This document shows positions 41,712 through 50,680 of a stretch of 59,834 bases of DNA, one piece after another (within the stretch, counting starts at the first letter, position 1; every line of letters starts with the position of its first letter). Source of the DNA: Oscillospiraceae bacterium. GTDB lineage: Bacteria > Bacillota > Clostridia > Oscillospirales > CAG-272. Under the pieces are notes generated by a model. That model was given only the letters and a program-made list of their open reading frames with translations, was not told the origin of the DNA and ran no database searches. The translations under genes were made by a program, and so were the position numbers. Location: contig SVSI01000013.1 of NCBI GenBank assembly GCA_015064385.1, forward strand, positions 1 to 59,834, given 5' to 3'.

Positions 41712-44700
41712 GCGTCTATCGTAGAGATCTTAAAGGTTATCTCGTCGAGCACGTCAAGCAGTACTCTTACCGTATCAAGCGCGGTGAACATAGTCACGTT
41801 ATTCTCTACCGCGTGACGGCGGATCTGATATCCGTCCTGCATCTGATCTACCGATCCCGGATCACGGGTGTTGATAACGTACGCAATATATCCCTGACGG
41901 ATAGCGTTGGGAATATCGTCACTTCGCTCGTCACCGTCGGTGATCTTTGCCATAACCTTGGTGCGTATTCCGTGCTCCTTGAGGAATTTTGCCGTTCCTT
42001 CGGTTGCCTGAATGTTGAATCCGAGGTTGTAGAAGCGTCTGATAAGAGGAAGCGCTTCCTCCTTGTCCTTGTCCGCAATAGTAGCAAGCACCGTTCCGTA
42101 GTTCTGTATCTGCATTCCCGATGCCTGAAGCGCTTTATAGAGCGCGCGGTTGAGCTTTGCATCGTATCCGATCGCCTCACCCGTCGATTTCATTTCGGGA
42201 GAAAGGTATGTGTCCATTCCGCGAAGCTTTGCAAAGGAGAATACGGGGGCTTTTACGTAGTATCTTTCTTTTTCCGCAGGATAGAATTCGGTAATTCCCT
42301 GCTCGCGGAGTGACTGTCCGAGAATTGCCTTGGTCGCTATATCCGCCAGAGGATATCCGGTTGCCTTCGAGAGGAAGGGTACCGTTCTCGAGGAACGCGG
42401 GTTGACCTCTATAACGAACACCTCGTCGTTTTGGTCAACGATAAACTGGATATTGTAAAGTCCGACTATTCCGAGTCCGAGTCCGAGACGCTTGCCGTAG
42501 TCAAGGATCTTTGCCTTGACCTCGTCAGAAATACTGAACGAGGGATAAACGCTTATACTGTCTCCGCTGTGGACTCCGGTACGCTCAACGAGCTCCATAA
42601 TGCCGGGAACGAATACGTCCTTACCGTCGCACACCGCGTCGATCTCGACCTCTTTACCCATTATGTATCTGTCAACGAGTACGGGCTTGTCCTTGTCTAT
42701 TTCAACTGCCGTCTTAAGATAGTGGCGGAGCTGTCCCTCGTTTGCAATTATCTGCATTGCTCTTCCTCCGAGGACGAAGCTCGGACGAACGAGAACGGGA
42801 TATCCGATCCTTGCCGCAGTCTCAACGCCCTCTTCGATATCGGTAACCGCCGCACCCGTGGGCTGCGGAATGTGAAGCTCGGAGAGTATGTGCTCAAACG
42901 ACTTTCTGTTTTCCGCTCTGTCGATCGCCTCAACGTCGGTTCCGATTATCTTAACGCCGCGCTCGAGAAGAGGCGCCGCAAGATTTATTGCGGTCTGTCC
43001 TCCGAGAGATGCGATTATCTCGTCTGCACCCTCGAATTTGACGATATTCATAACGTCCTCAACGGTGAGTGGCTCAAAGTAAAGCTTGTCTGCCGTCGTG
43101 TAGTCGGTAGAAACGGTCTCGGGATTGTTGTTTATTATGATCGCTTCGTATCCCGCATTTCTTATCGTCTGTACTGCGTGTACGGAAGAGTAGTCAAACT
43201 CAACGCCCTGTCCGATACGGATGGGACCCGCGCCGAGAACGACCTTCTTATCTCTATCGGTCACGATAGACTTGTTCTCGCCCGCGTAGCTCGAATAGAA
43301 ATAAGGGATATAGTGTCCCGTATGCGCAGTATCGACCATTCTGTATATCGGGTAGATATTTTTTTCGGTGCGGAACTTCCATACATCGATCTCGCTCACG
43401 TTCCAGAGCTTTGCAATAAATTTATCGGAAAATCCGAGCTTTTTAGCATCTTTGAGCGCGCTTTCGCTCAAAACGTTCTTTTTGAGCATCTCCTCGCAGT
43501 CGGTGATGTTTTTGAGTGCTTCAAGGAAAAGCTCGGTGATCATAGTGATCTCGTGGAGCTTTTCGATAGAAACGCCGCGTCTGAGAAGCTCACAGACCGC
43601 AAAGAGCGTATCGTCTCTGAAATCTGCCATATATTCGATTATCTCGTCGGTAGTCATCTTGTCGAACTTCGCCATATAGAAGTGGCAAACGCCGATCTCG
43701 AGCGAACGTACCGATTTAAGCAGACACTCCTCAAGGCAGGATCCAATGCCCATTACCTCTCCCGTTGCCTTCATCTGTGTTCCGAGCTTGTTAGTCGCAT
43801 CTGCAAACTTGTCAAACGGGAATCTCGGGAGCTTTGCGATTATGTAATCGAGCGAGGGCTCGTAAGCCGCAGTGGTGTTTCCGAGCTTAATATCCTCGAG
43901 AGTCATACCGACCGCAATCTTAGCGGTAACTCTTGCTATCGGATATCCGCTCGCCTTGGATGCAAGCGCCGAAGAGCGCGAAACTCTCGGGTTGACCTCT
44001 ATAAGGTAGTATTCCGAGGTCGTGGGGTGGAGTGCGAACTGTACGTTACATCCGCCCTCGATCTTGAGCTCCTTGATAAGCTTTATAGCGCTGTCGTTGA
44101 GCATCTTTTCGTCCTTCTTGGAAAGACTCATAATTGGAGCTACTACTACCGAGTCGCCCGTATGTACTCCAACGGGATCGACGTTTTCCATTCCGCAGAT
44201 GGTAATGGCGTGTCCCTGACCGTCACGCATAACCTCAAACTCTATTTCCTTGTATCCCTTGACGCTCTTTTCGATAAGAACCTGATGTACGGGGGACAGC
44301 TTGAAGGCGTTGAGTCCTACCTCTTCAAGCTCCTTTTCGTCCGAGGCAAATCCGCCGCCCGTTCCTCCGAGAGTAAACGCGGGACGAAGAACTACGGGAT
44401 ATCCTATTCTCTTTGCCGCTTCCTTCGCTTCTTCTACCGAATAGGTGATCTCCGAAGGGATTACCGGCTCGCCGATAGAGGTGCAAAGCTCCTTGAACAG
44501 CTCTCTGTCCTCTGCTCTTTCTATACTCTCGCCCGAGGTTCCGAGAAGCTCTACTCCGCATTCCGCAAGTATTCCCTTCTTTTCAAGCTGCATAGCGAGA
44601 TTAAGTCCGGTCTGTCCGCCGATACCGGGGATAATAGCGTCCGGACGCTCGTATCTGATTATTCTCGAAACGTACTCGAGAGTAAGCGGCTCCATATATA

Positions 44701-44890
44701 CCTTGTCCGCAATGGAGGTATCGGTCATTATGGTAGCGGGGTTGGAGTTTGCGAGAACTACCTCGTATCCCTCCTCCTTGAGCGCGATGCACGCCTGCGT
44801 GCCCGCATAGTCGAACTCTGCCGCCTGACCGATAACTATCGGTCCCGAGCCAATTATCATTATCTTGTGTATGTCTGTTCTCTTAGGCAT
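41708..44890 (-). CDS. carB: Carbamoyl-phosphate synthase large subunit
   Basis: 1060 residues with two homologous ATP-grasp halves: IIGSGPIVIGQAAEFDYAG near 12 in the first and GAGPIRIGQGVEFDYSS near 555 in the second. Metal loops EVNPRVSRSSALASKA and EVNPRSSRTVPFLSKA are present, with a C-terminal MGS-like allosteric domain. It makes carbamoyl phosphate for PyrB and ArgF. The glutaminase subunit CarA is not in this window, so it must be elsewhere unless ammonia is used. GAGGTG precedes the start. Confidence 0.97.
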   Translation of the reverse strand: MPKRTDIHKIMIIGSGPIVIGQAAEFDYAGTQACIALKEEGYEVVLANSNPATIMTDTSIADKVYMEPLTLEYVSRIIRYERPDAIIPGIGGQTGLNLAMQLEKKGILAECGVELLGTSGESIERAEDRELFKELCTSIGEPVIPSEITYSVEEAKEAAKRIGYPVVLRPAFTLGGTGGGFASDEKELEEVGLNAFKLSPVHQVLIEKSVKGYKEIEFEVMRDGQGHAITICGMENVDPVGVHTGDSVVVAPIMSLSKKDEKMLNDSAIKLIKELKIEGGCNVQFALHPTTSEYYLIEVNPRVSRSSALASKASGYPIARVTAKIAVGMTLEDIKLGNTTAAYEPSLDYIIAKLPRFPFDKFADATNKLGTQMKATGEVMGIGSCLEECLLKSVRSLEIGVCHFYMAKFDKMTTDEIIEYMADFRDDTLFAVCELLRRGVSIEKLHEITMITELFLEALKNITDCEEMLKKNVLSESALKDAKKLGFSDKFIAKLWNVSEIDVWKFRTEKNIYPIYRMVDTAHTGHYIPYFYSSYAGENKSIVTDRDKKVVLGAGPIRIGQGVEFDYSSVHAVQTIRNAGYEAIIINNNPETVSTDYTTADKLYFEPLTVEDVMNIVKFEGADEIIASLGGQTAINLAAPLLERGVKIIGTDVEAIDRAENRKSFEHILSELHIPQPTGAAVTDIEEGVETAARIGYPVLVRPSFVLGGRAMQIIANEGQLRHYLKTAVEIDKDKPVLVDRYIMGKEVEIDAVCDGKDVFVPGIMELVERTGVHSGDSISVYPSFSISDEVKAKILDYGKRLGLGLGIVGLYNIQFIVDQNDEVFVIEVNPRSSRTVPFLSKATGYPLADIATKAILGQSLREQGITEFYPAEKERYYVKAPVFSFAKLRGMDTYLSPEMKSTGEAIGYDAKLNRALYKALQASGMQIQNYGTVLATIADKDKEEALPLIRRFYNLGFNIQATEGTAKFLKEHGIRTKVMAKITDGDERSDDIPNAIRQGYIAYVINTRDPGSVDQMQDGYQIRRHAVENNVTMFTALDTVRVLLDVLDEITFKISTIDA

Positions 44891-44929
44891 TTCGCACCTC
44901 GTATATAATAAAGATTTTTGTTTTCAAAG

Positions 44930-46207
44930 TTAAAGAGCGTTGTGGACTATCTTGCCGTCATAAACGGTCATCAGACACTTTCCAAACACTTTTTTGCCGC
45001 CGAACGGCGTATTTTTACCCATAGACTTAAAGTCCTCGGGGTTTATTTCGTATTCGTCCTCGATCTCGAACACCGTGAAGCTTGCCTTTTCTCCGAGCAT
45101 CTCGCCCGTGTCTATATCAAAACGTTTTGCGGGAGCTTCGCTGAGCAGCTCTACGAGCTTTTCAAGTGAGATAACGCCCTTTCTTACAAGCTCGGTGTAA
45201 AGAACGGGGAAAGCAGTCTCAAGTCCTACGATACCCATAAGACTGCCCGCAAGTCCCTTCGACTTTTCCTCCTCGCTGTGCGGCGCGTGGTCGGTAGCTA
45301 TCATATCGATCGTGCCGTCCCTTATGCCCTCGATCAGCGCCTCTCTGTCCTCGCTTGATCGTAGCGGAGGATTCATTTTGAAGTTTCCGTGATCTATAAG
45401 ATCGTTTTCGTCCATCACGAGATAATGCGGCCCCGTCTCACAGCTGACGTTAAGTCCCTCGGCTTTCGCCCTTCTTATCAAGTCAACGCCCTCTTTGGTA
45501 GAGATGTGGCAGACGTGATAAGCGCAGAGCGTTTCGCGAACCAGGTCGATGTCTCTTTCTATCTGCTTCCACTCGGATTCGGACGATATGCCCGCGATGT
45601 TGTGCTCTTTGGCGTATTTCCCGTCGTGGATGGCTCCGCCGTTTCGCAGTGCGTCATCCTCGCAGTGCGCCGCAATGATCTTACCGAGGCGCTTTGCCTC
45701 GATCATTGCCTTTCTCATAACGCTCGCAGTCTGTACACCCACGCCGTCGTCCGAAAAAGCAACTACGCTCCGTGCCATCTCTTCCATATCGGAAAGGGTT
45801 TGACCGTCCCTCGTTATTCTTCCGTACGGAATGACCTTAATGACCGCATCGCGATCTATTATATCGGTCTGCGCCTTGAGATTTTCCGCCGAGTAGGGTG
45901 ACGGGTTGAGGTTGGGCATCGAGCATACTGCAACGTAACCGCCTGCCGCCGCCGCCTCGCTTCCGCTTTTCACCGTCTCTTTATAAGAAAAACCCGGCTC
46001 TCGAAGATGTACGTGAACATCAACGAAACCGGGAAATATAACACACTTTTTGGAAACAGAAAACTCTTCCCCCACGGGAGAGAAGTTGCCGCTGAAATTG
46101 TCTGAAAAAACAGAAACGTTAGTTACATTTTTTGCCGAAGTATCTATCACAACGTCGGTCTTTTCCGCCACGCCGTAAACGTAAGCATTCTTGAACGTAA
46201 AACGCAT
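44930..46207 (-). CDS. pyrC: Dihydroorotase
   Basis: A 425-residue class I amidohydrolase closing carbamoyl-aspartate to dihydroorotate. Zinc motif DVHVHLREPG is near 63, CHISTKEG near 235 and ATDHAPHSEEEK near 309. First gene of the operon; GGGAGGAG precedes the ATG about 54 nt after the predicted start site. Confidence 0.96.
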   Translation of the reverse strand: MRFTFKNAYVYGVAEKTDVVIDTSAKNVTNVSVFSDNFSGNFSPVGEEFSVSKKCVIFPGFVDVHVHLREPGFSYKETVKSGSEAAAAGGYVAVCSMPNLNPSPYSAENLKAQTDIIDRDAVIKVIPYGRITRDGQTLSDMEEMARSVVAFSDDGVGVQTASVMRKAMIEAKRLGKIIAAHCEDDALRNGGAIHDGKYAKEHNIAGISSESEWKQIERDIDLVRETLCAYHVCHISTKEGVDLIRRAKAEGLNVSCETGPHYLVMDENDLIDHGNFKMNPPLRSSEDREALIEGIRDGTIDMIATDHAPHSEEEKSKGLAGSLMGIVGLETAFPVLYTELVRKGVISLEKLVELLSEAPAKRFDIDTGEMLGEKASFTVFEIEDEYEINPEDFKSMGKNTPFGGKKVFGKCLMTVYDGKIVHNAL

Positions 46208-46267
46208 TTTCTGCTCCTCCCATGTTTATTATAATATAAATATATACTAAAAACTTCTTTTCTACCG

Positions 46268-46296
46268 ATTATATCACTTTTACACCGTCTTGTCAA
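46268..46296 (-). promoter_or_regulatory. Pyrimidine operon promoter
   Basis: Minus strand TTGACA (46296-46291), 17 bp, TATAAT (46273-46268): full consensus. The leader is about 54 nt, and I see neither a PyrR-type attenuator nor a palindromic operator. Confidence 0.88.
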
Positions 46297-46420
46297 TAAC
46301 CAACATGCACTAAAAACAAATTTATTTGGCTCCGTTTTTGATTTTTTTCACTTTTTTCGCATAAAGCCCGGGCGCCGTGTCAAAAATATCTTTCAGATAA
46401 GCAGAAAAGGAGTTTTGAAA

Positions 46421-46630
46421 ATGAAAAACAATTCTCGCAGACTTCGTGTTGCGTCGGCAATCATTCTCGGAGCACTTATAATCGCATTTGCTCTTTTTAC
46501 CCTCTCGCACCGCATATCAGCGGTGTCTTTTTCCCCCTCGCAGATATCCGAGCTGACAGACGGCAGCTCTGATTTTTCCAGCAAAATAGGCGAGGAAATA
46601 TCCGAGCTTTTCGGAAAAACGCTTAACTGA
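46421..46630 (+). CDS. Small single-helix membrane protein
   Basis: 69 residues: basic start MKNNSRRLRV, a membrane helix about 10-30, then a Ser-rich polar tail. AAAAGGAG precedes the ATG. Followed 20 bases later by another membrane protein. No family known to me. Confidence 0.65.
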   Translation: MKNNSRRLRVASAIILGALIIAFALFTLSHRISAVSFSPSQISELTDGSSDFSSKIGEEISELFGKTLN

Positions 46631-46650
46631 ACCGATAAAGAGGCAGGGCT

Positions 46651-46914
46651 ATGTTCAAGGGATACAAGAAAAGAGTTATAGTGGTAAAGGATACGGGCAG
46701 TCGCCTTTTTGACAGCGCGTATTTCATCGTAAATGAAAACGTGAGCGGCGAAAACGTACAGGATATGGTCAAGGAGGCGTCTCGAATAATCGAAGAAAAG
46801 GGGCTGAAAAGCTCGCGCTCCTTCTCGGCCAGCTCTCTTTTCGCCTTTTCACTGGGCGCTTCCCTTTGCTCGCTCTGCCTCGCCGCGCTTGCTCTGTTTA
46901 CCTCGCGAATTTAA
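46651..46914 (+). CDS. Small membrane protein of unknown function
   Basis: 87 residues: a soluble start KKRVIVVKDTGSRLFDSAYF and a C-terminal hydrophobic helix about 60-85. An AGAGG lies before the ATG. Similar short proteins near rnj are common in Clostridia. Probably cotranscribed with the preceding gene. Confidence 0.65.
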   Translation: MFKGYKKRVIVVKDTGSRLFDSAYFIVNENVSGENVQDMVKEASRIIEEKGLKSSRSFSASSLFAFSLGASLCSLCLAALALFTSRI

Positions 46915-46951
46915 TTGTTTACAAAAAAGACTTTTTTATTTGAAGCGTATG

Positions 46952-47175
46952 TGGTAATATAGGGTGAAGTATTTTGTTCGTACAAAAGACGGGCGCCGCC
47001 ATACTCGGTGCGTTTTGTGTATGTTTCCCGCGTCCGTCACATACATATTTTGAAGAAGAGGACATCCGTTACGACGATCTCTTTTTGTGGAAAAGTGGTG
47101 GTTTTCCATTTGGGAGATTTTTTGCGGACAGATCCTTTTTTTCGCCGTTTTCAGATATAACAAAAAGGAGTTTTT
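46952..47175 (+). promoter_or_regulatory. Possible rnj promoter and long leader
   Basis: An extended -10 (TGGTAATAT, 46952-46960) without a good -35, then about 210 nt of leader before rnj containing a hairpin TGGAAAA/TTTTCCA near 47086-47108. The leader length leaves room for RNA-level control; nothing is proven. Confidence 0.35.
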
Positions 47176-48849
47176 ATGGCAAAAAAATCAAACAAAAAAA
47201 TCAAGATTGCCGCTCTCGGCGGACTCGGCGAGATAGGCAAAAACCTCACGCTTATCGAGTACGGTGAGGATATTATCGTCGTTGACTGCGGAATGGGTTT
47301 TCCCGACGACGATATGCTCGGAGTTGATCTCGTTATCCCCGATCTTACCTATCTCAAGGCCAACGCAGACAAGATAAGAGGCGTTTTTCTCACTCACGGA
47401 CACGAGGATCATATCGGTGCCGTTCCCTACCTTCTCGACGAGCTCGACGTTCCGATCTACGGAACCCGCCTCACCATCGGCATTATAAAATACAAGCTCG
47501 AGGAGCACAAGATCCCATTTAAGCCGCGTCTCAACTGCGTAAGTGCGGGAGACGTTATCTCGGCGGGATCTATGTCGGTCGAGTTTATACACGTCAACCA
47601 CTCAATAGCGGACGCGTGCGCGCTTGCTATCTTCACGCCTCTCGGAACGGTAGTTCACACGGGAGATTTCAAGCTCGATCTCACCCCGATCGACGGCGAG
47701 GTAATGGACCTCACCAGATTCGGAGAGCTTGGTCGAGAGGGAGTTCTTCTTATGCTGTGCGAATCAACCAACGCAGAGCGTCCCGGATTCACACCGTCCG
47801 AAAAAACGGTGGGCGAATCGCTTAAATCCATATTTATGCGCCACCATAAAAAGCGCATAGTTATCACCACTTTTTCGTCAAACGTACATCGCGTTCAGCA
47901 AATTATCGACATAAGCGTCGCTCACAAGCGCAAGGTCGCCGTTATCGGCAGAAGTATGCAAAATATCGTAAACGCTGCCATTGAGCTCGGATATATGCAC
48001 GTCCCTGCGGGTGCCATTATCGACATCGGTGACGTAAAGAATTATAACCCCGAAAACGTTACCGTTATCACCACGGGAAGCCAGGGAGAGCCGATGAGTG
48101 CGCTTTACCGTATGGCGTTTGCCGACAGAGCAAAGCTCAGTCTCGGGCACGACGATCTTGTGGTTATCAGCGCAAACCCGATTCCCGGAAACGAAAAGAT
48201 GGTTGATAAGATAATCAACGAGTTTTCAAAGAACAACATCTCCGTTTTCCGCGACAATTCGGTAGAAACTCACGTTTCGGGACACGCTTGTCAGGGCGAG
48301 ATAAAGCTTCTCCACGCACTTTTGAAGCCAAAATATTTTATGCCCATTCACGGCGAGCACAAGCATCTTGCCGCCGCGCGCGAGGTCGCACGCTCGGTAG
48401 GTCAGGATGCGAGCACGATCTTCATTTCCGAGACCGGAAAAGTCCTTGAGATCACCTCTAAAAGCGCAAAGCTCAACGGAAACGTTCCCTCGGGAGCACT
48501 CTTCGTTGACGGCTCGGGCGTAGGCGACGTCGGAAACATCGTCCTTCGCGACAGAAAGCACCTTTCGGAGGACGGCATCATAATCGTTGCCGCATCCGTG
48601 TCTATGGAGGAACAGCTCCTCCTTTCCGGACCCGAGATAGTCACGCGCGGATTCGTTTATATGCGCGAGTCCGAGGAGCTCATAAACGATCTTCGCCGCC
48701 TTGCGTACGACACCATTTACGACGCGCTCGACCGAGGAACGCACGATTGGGCGCACCTTAAAAATATGATAAAGGACGACCTTTCGAGATATATATACTC
48801 GAAAACCAAGCGCCGTCCGATGATACTGCCCGTTCTGCTTGATGAATAA
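47176..48849 (+). CDS. rnj: Ribonuclease J
   Basis: A 557-residue metallo-beta-lactamase ribonuclease with 5' exo and endo activity in mRNA turnover. Catalytic LTHGHEDHIGA near 74, VHTGDFKLDLTP near 160, beta-CASP CESTNAERPGFT near 196, VETHVSGHACQGE near 363 and IHGEHKHL near 390. AAAAAGGAG precedes the start. Followed by repeat copy G and a terminator. Confidence 0.97.
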   Translation: MAKKSNKKIKIAALGGLGEIGKNLTLIEYGEDIIVVDCGMGFPDDDMLGVDLVIPDLTYLKANADKIRGVFLTHGHEDHIGAVPYLLDELDVPIYGTRLTIGIIKYKLEEHKIPFKPRLNCVSAGDVISAGSMSVEFIHVNHSIADACALAIFTPLGTVVHTGDFKLDLTPIDGEVMDLTRFGELGREGVLLMLCESTNAERPGFTPSEKTVGESLKSIFMRHHKKRIVITTFSSNVHRVQQIIDISVAHKRKVAVIGRSMQNIVNAAIELGYMHVPAGAIIDIGDVKNYNPENVTVITTGSQGEPMSALYRMAFADRAKLSLGHDDLVVISANPIPGNEKMVDKIINEFSKNNISVFRDNSVETHVSGHACQGEIKLLHALLKPKYFMPIHGEHKHLAAAREVARSVGQDASTIFISETGKVLEITSKSAKLNGNVPSGALFVDGSGVGDVGNIVLRDRKHLSEDGIIIVAASVSMEEQLLLSGPEIVTRGFVYMRESEELINDLRRLAYDTIYDALDRGTHDWAHLKNMIKDDLSRYIYSKTKRRPMILPVLLDE

Positions 48850-49065
48850 CGTTTTTTCTTAGGAAAACTTTTTGAAAAAAGTTTTCCCAAACCCTTTCAA
48901 AAACTTTACTTAAAGGGAAAAGATTCGGGCAAAGACACAAATATAACTCAAAAAACTCCCGAGTTTTCGGGAGTTTTTATTTTTTGATTAAGGTTTTTGG
49001 AGTTCCAAGAACCTTTTTCCAAAAAGGTTCTTGGTGGGGTTTCCAAAGGGGCGATGCCCCTTTGG
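48850..49065. repeat. Composite repeat, copy G, split by a terminator (between rnj and galE)
   Basis: Left arm with hairpin ggaaaactttttgaaaaaag and CCCTTTCAAAAACTTTACTTA; an unrelated middle with terminator aaaaactcccga/tcgggagttttt (48951-48978); right arm AAGGTTTTTGGAGTTCC, hairpin aagaacctttttccaaaaag and palindrome CCAAAGGGGC/GCCCCTTTGG. It ends exactly at the galE stop. Confidence 0.88.
48951..48978. terminator. Terminator between rnj and galE
   Basis: 12-bp stem with GTTT loop and A/T runs on both sides; usable for both convergent genes. Confidence 0.9.
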
Positions 49066-50064
49066 TTATCTGTTCTTAACGATAAAATTCCAGCTGTCGC
49101 GACACATCGAGTCGAGGTCGAGCTTTGCCTCCCAGCCGAGAACTTCCTTTGCCTTATCGGTGGAAGCGTAGCAGGTCGCAATATCACCGGGACGGCGGTC
49201 GCCGATCTTGTGATTTACCTTAACTCCGTTTACTCTCTCGAAAGCGTTTACAACGTCAAGAACGCTGCTGCCCTTGCCGGTACCGAGGTTAACGGTGAGA
49301 ACACCCTTATTCGCTTCAAGGTACTTTAACGCAGCAATGTGTCCGAGAGCGAGGTCCACTACGTGGATATAGTCGCGCACGCCCGTTCCGTCGGGAGTAT
49401 CGTAATCGTCACCGTAAACGGTGAGGCAAGCGAGACGTCCGTCTGCAACGCGGCAGATATAGGGCATAAGGTTGTTCGGAATTCCGTTGGGATCCTCTCC
49501 GAGAAGTCCGCTCTCGTGTGCGCCGATGGGGTTGAAGTAACGAAGAAGAGCTACCGACATATCGGGATTTGCGAACGCGATATCCTTGAGCATGATCTCC
49601 TGCATAAACTTGGTCTGACCGTAGGGGTTGGTAGCAGACGTGGGCATCTCCTCGGTGTAAGGAGCGATATTGTTCATACCGTAAACGGTTGCGGACGAGG
49701 AGAATACTATCTTGTCACAGCCGTATTTCTTCATGACCTTGCAAAGAACGAGGGTTGCGAAAATATTGTTGGTATAGTACTCGAGGGGCTTTGCAACGCT
49801 TTCGCCTACTGCCTTGAGTCCTGCAAAGTGAATAACCGCACCGATCTCGTTTTCGGAAAAGATCTTTTCAAGTGCCGCCTCGTCGCAAACGTCTGCCTCG
49901 TAGAATTTGGGGCGAACGCCGCAGATCTCCTCGATCTTATCGAGAACGCTGATCTTCGAGTTGATAAGATTGTCGATAATTACGGGCTCATATCCATTCT
50001 TAACGAGCTCAACTACCGTGTGAGAACCGATGTATCCGGTTCCGCCTGTTACTAAAATTTTCAT
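49066..50064 (-). CDS. galE: UDP-glucose 4-epimerase
   Basis: A 332-residue SDR enzyme interconverting UDP-glucose and UDP-galactose. NAD loop GGTGYIGSH at 7-15; catalytic SSSATVYG near 122 and NPYGQTK near 146 (Tyr-x3-Lys). AAAGGAGAGG precedes the ATG. Monocistronic, upstream of the rnpB gene on the same strand. Confidence 0.96.
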   Translation of the reverse strand: MKILVTGGTGYIGSHTVVELVKNGYEPVIIDNLINSKISVLDKIEEICGVRPKFYEADVCDEAALEKIFSENEIGAVIHFAGLKAVGESVAKPLEYYTNNIFATLVLCKVMKKYGCDKIVFSSSATVYGMNNIAPYTEEMPTSATNPYGQTKFMQEIMLKDIAFANPDMSVALLRYFNPIGAHESGLLGEDPNGIPNNLMPYICRVADGRLACLTVYGDDYDTPDGTGVRDYIHVVDLALGHIAALKYLEANKGVLTVNLGTGKGSSVLDVVNAFERVNGVKVNHKIGDRRPGDIATCYASTDKAKEVLGWEAKLDLDSMCRDSWNFIVKNR

Positions 50065-50099
50065 TTTTCCTCTCCTTTGCGGATATTATTTACTTTTTT

Positions 50100-50490
50100 A
50101 CCCGAAACCGAGCTTATAAGCCGGGTTCTGTCCAAATCGGCGGGGTTGTGCCGACTTTGAGCTGCCATCTATCTTGTCCGTACGTTGCCGTACGGCTCTG
50201 TGCCGCCCGAAAAATACGCGCCGTGCAAGCGCCGCCGCGAGGCGGCGTTTCTCGGGTGTTGCACCGGATAGGGTTTACATTGACGCGCACCGTTACCGGT
50301 GTGCCGGTGAGCTCTTACCTCGCCTTTCCATCCTTGCCTTCCCTTGCGGGACGGCGGTTTATTTCTGTTGCACTTTCCCTGAGGTCACCCTCGGCGGACG
50401 TTATCCGTTATCCTGCACTACGGTGCCCGGACTTTCCTCACGGTAATACCTTACGGCAACATACCGCGCGACAGCACAGCTCGGTTTCGC
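50100..50490 (-). ncRNA. rnpB: RNase P RNA
   Basis: The catalytic RNA that trims tRNA 5' ends. On the minus strand it carries the universal GAGGAAAGTCCGGGCACC near its 5' end, GGGAAAGTGCAACAGAA, and the 3' tail ACAGAACCCGGCTTA. The P1 helix forms between GCGAAACCGAGC (5' end, 50490) and GCTCGGTTTCG (3' end, about 50103). The helix layout looks like class A rather than the Bacillus class B. No long ORF in this stretch is real. Confidence 0.96.
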
Positions 50491-50495
50491 TAAAT

Positions 50496-50524
50496 ATTAT
50501 ATATCACATTTTCCTTTTTGTCAA
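50496..50524 (-). promoter_or_regulatory. rnpB promoter
   Basis: Minus strand TTGACA (50524-50519), 17 bp, TATAAT (50501-50496). The predicted start near 50490 agrees with the RNA 5' end. Confidence 0.9.
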
Positions 50525-50680
50525 ATGAATTTTGTACAAAAAGAGGCGCGTTTTCACGAAATTTCTGCCCTTTTTCACCGAACGCGGTAAAAATTGCAAA
50601 AAAGAACCAAATTTTTTAATACACTGTTCACATCAAAGGGTTAATATAGTATGTACAAATACGTGTTTTGGGGAGACCTT

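Noticed and set aside
42431..44908. 825-codon open frame antisense to carB
   Set aside because: A shadow of carB, whose full domain set and conserved motifs are on the minus strand.
46208..46260. PyrR-type attenuator in the pyrC leader
   Set aside because: The predicted leader is only about 54 nt and shows no anti-terminator/terminator pair or PyrR binding loop.
50148..50528. Open frames of 90-126 codons between galE and the CPBP gene
   Set aside because: They overlap the RNase P RNA, whose conserved blocks and P1 helix explain the sequence.
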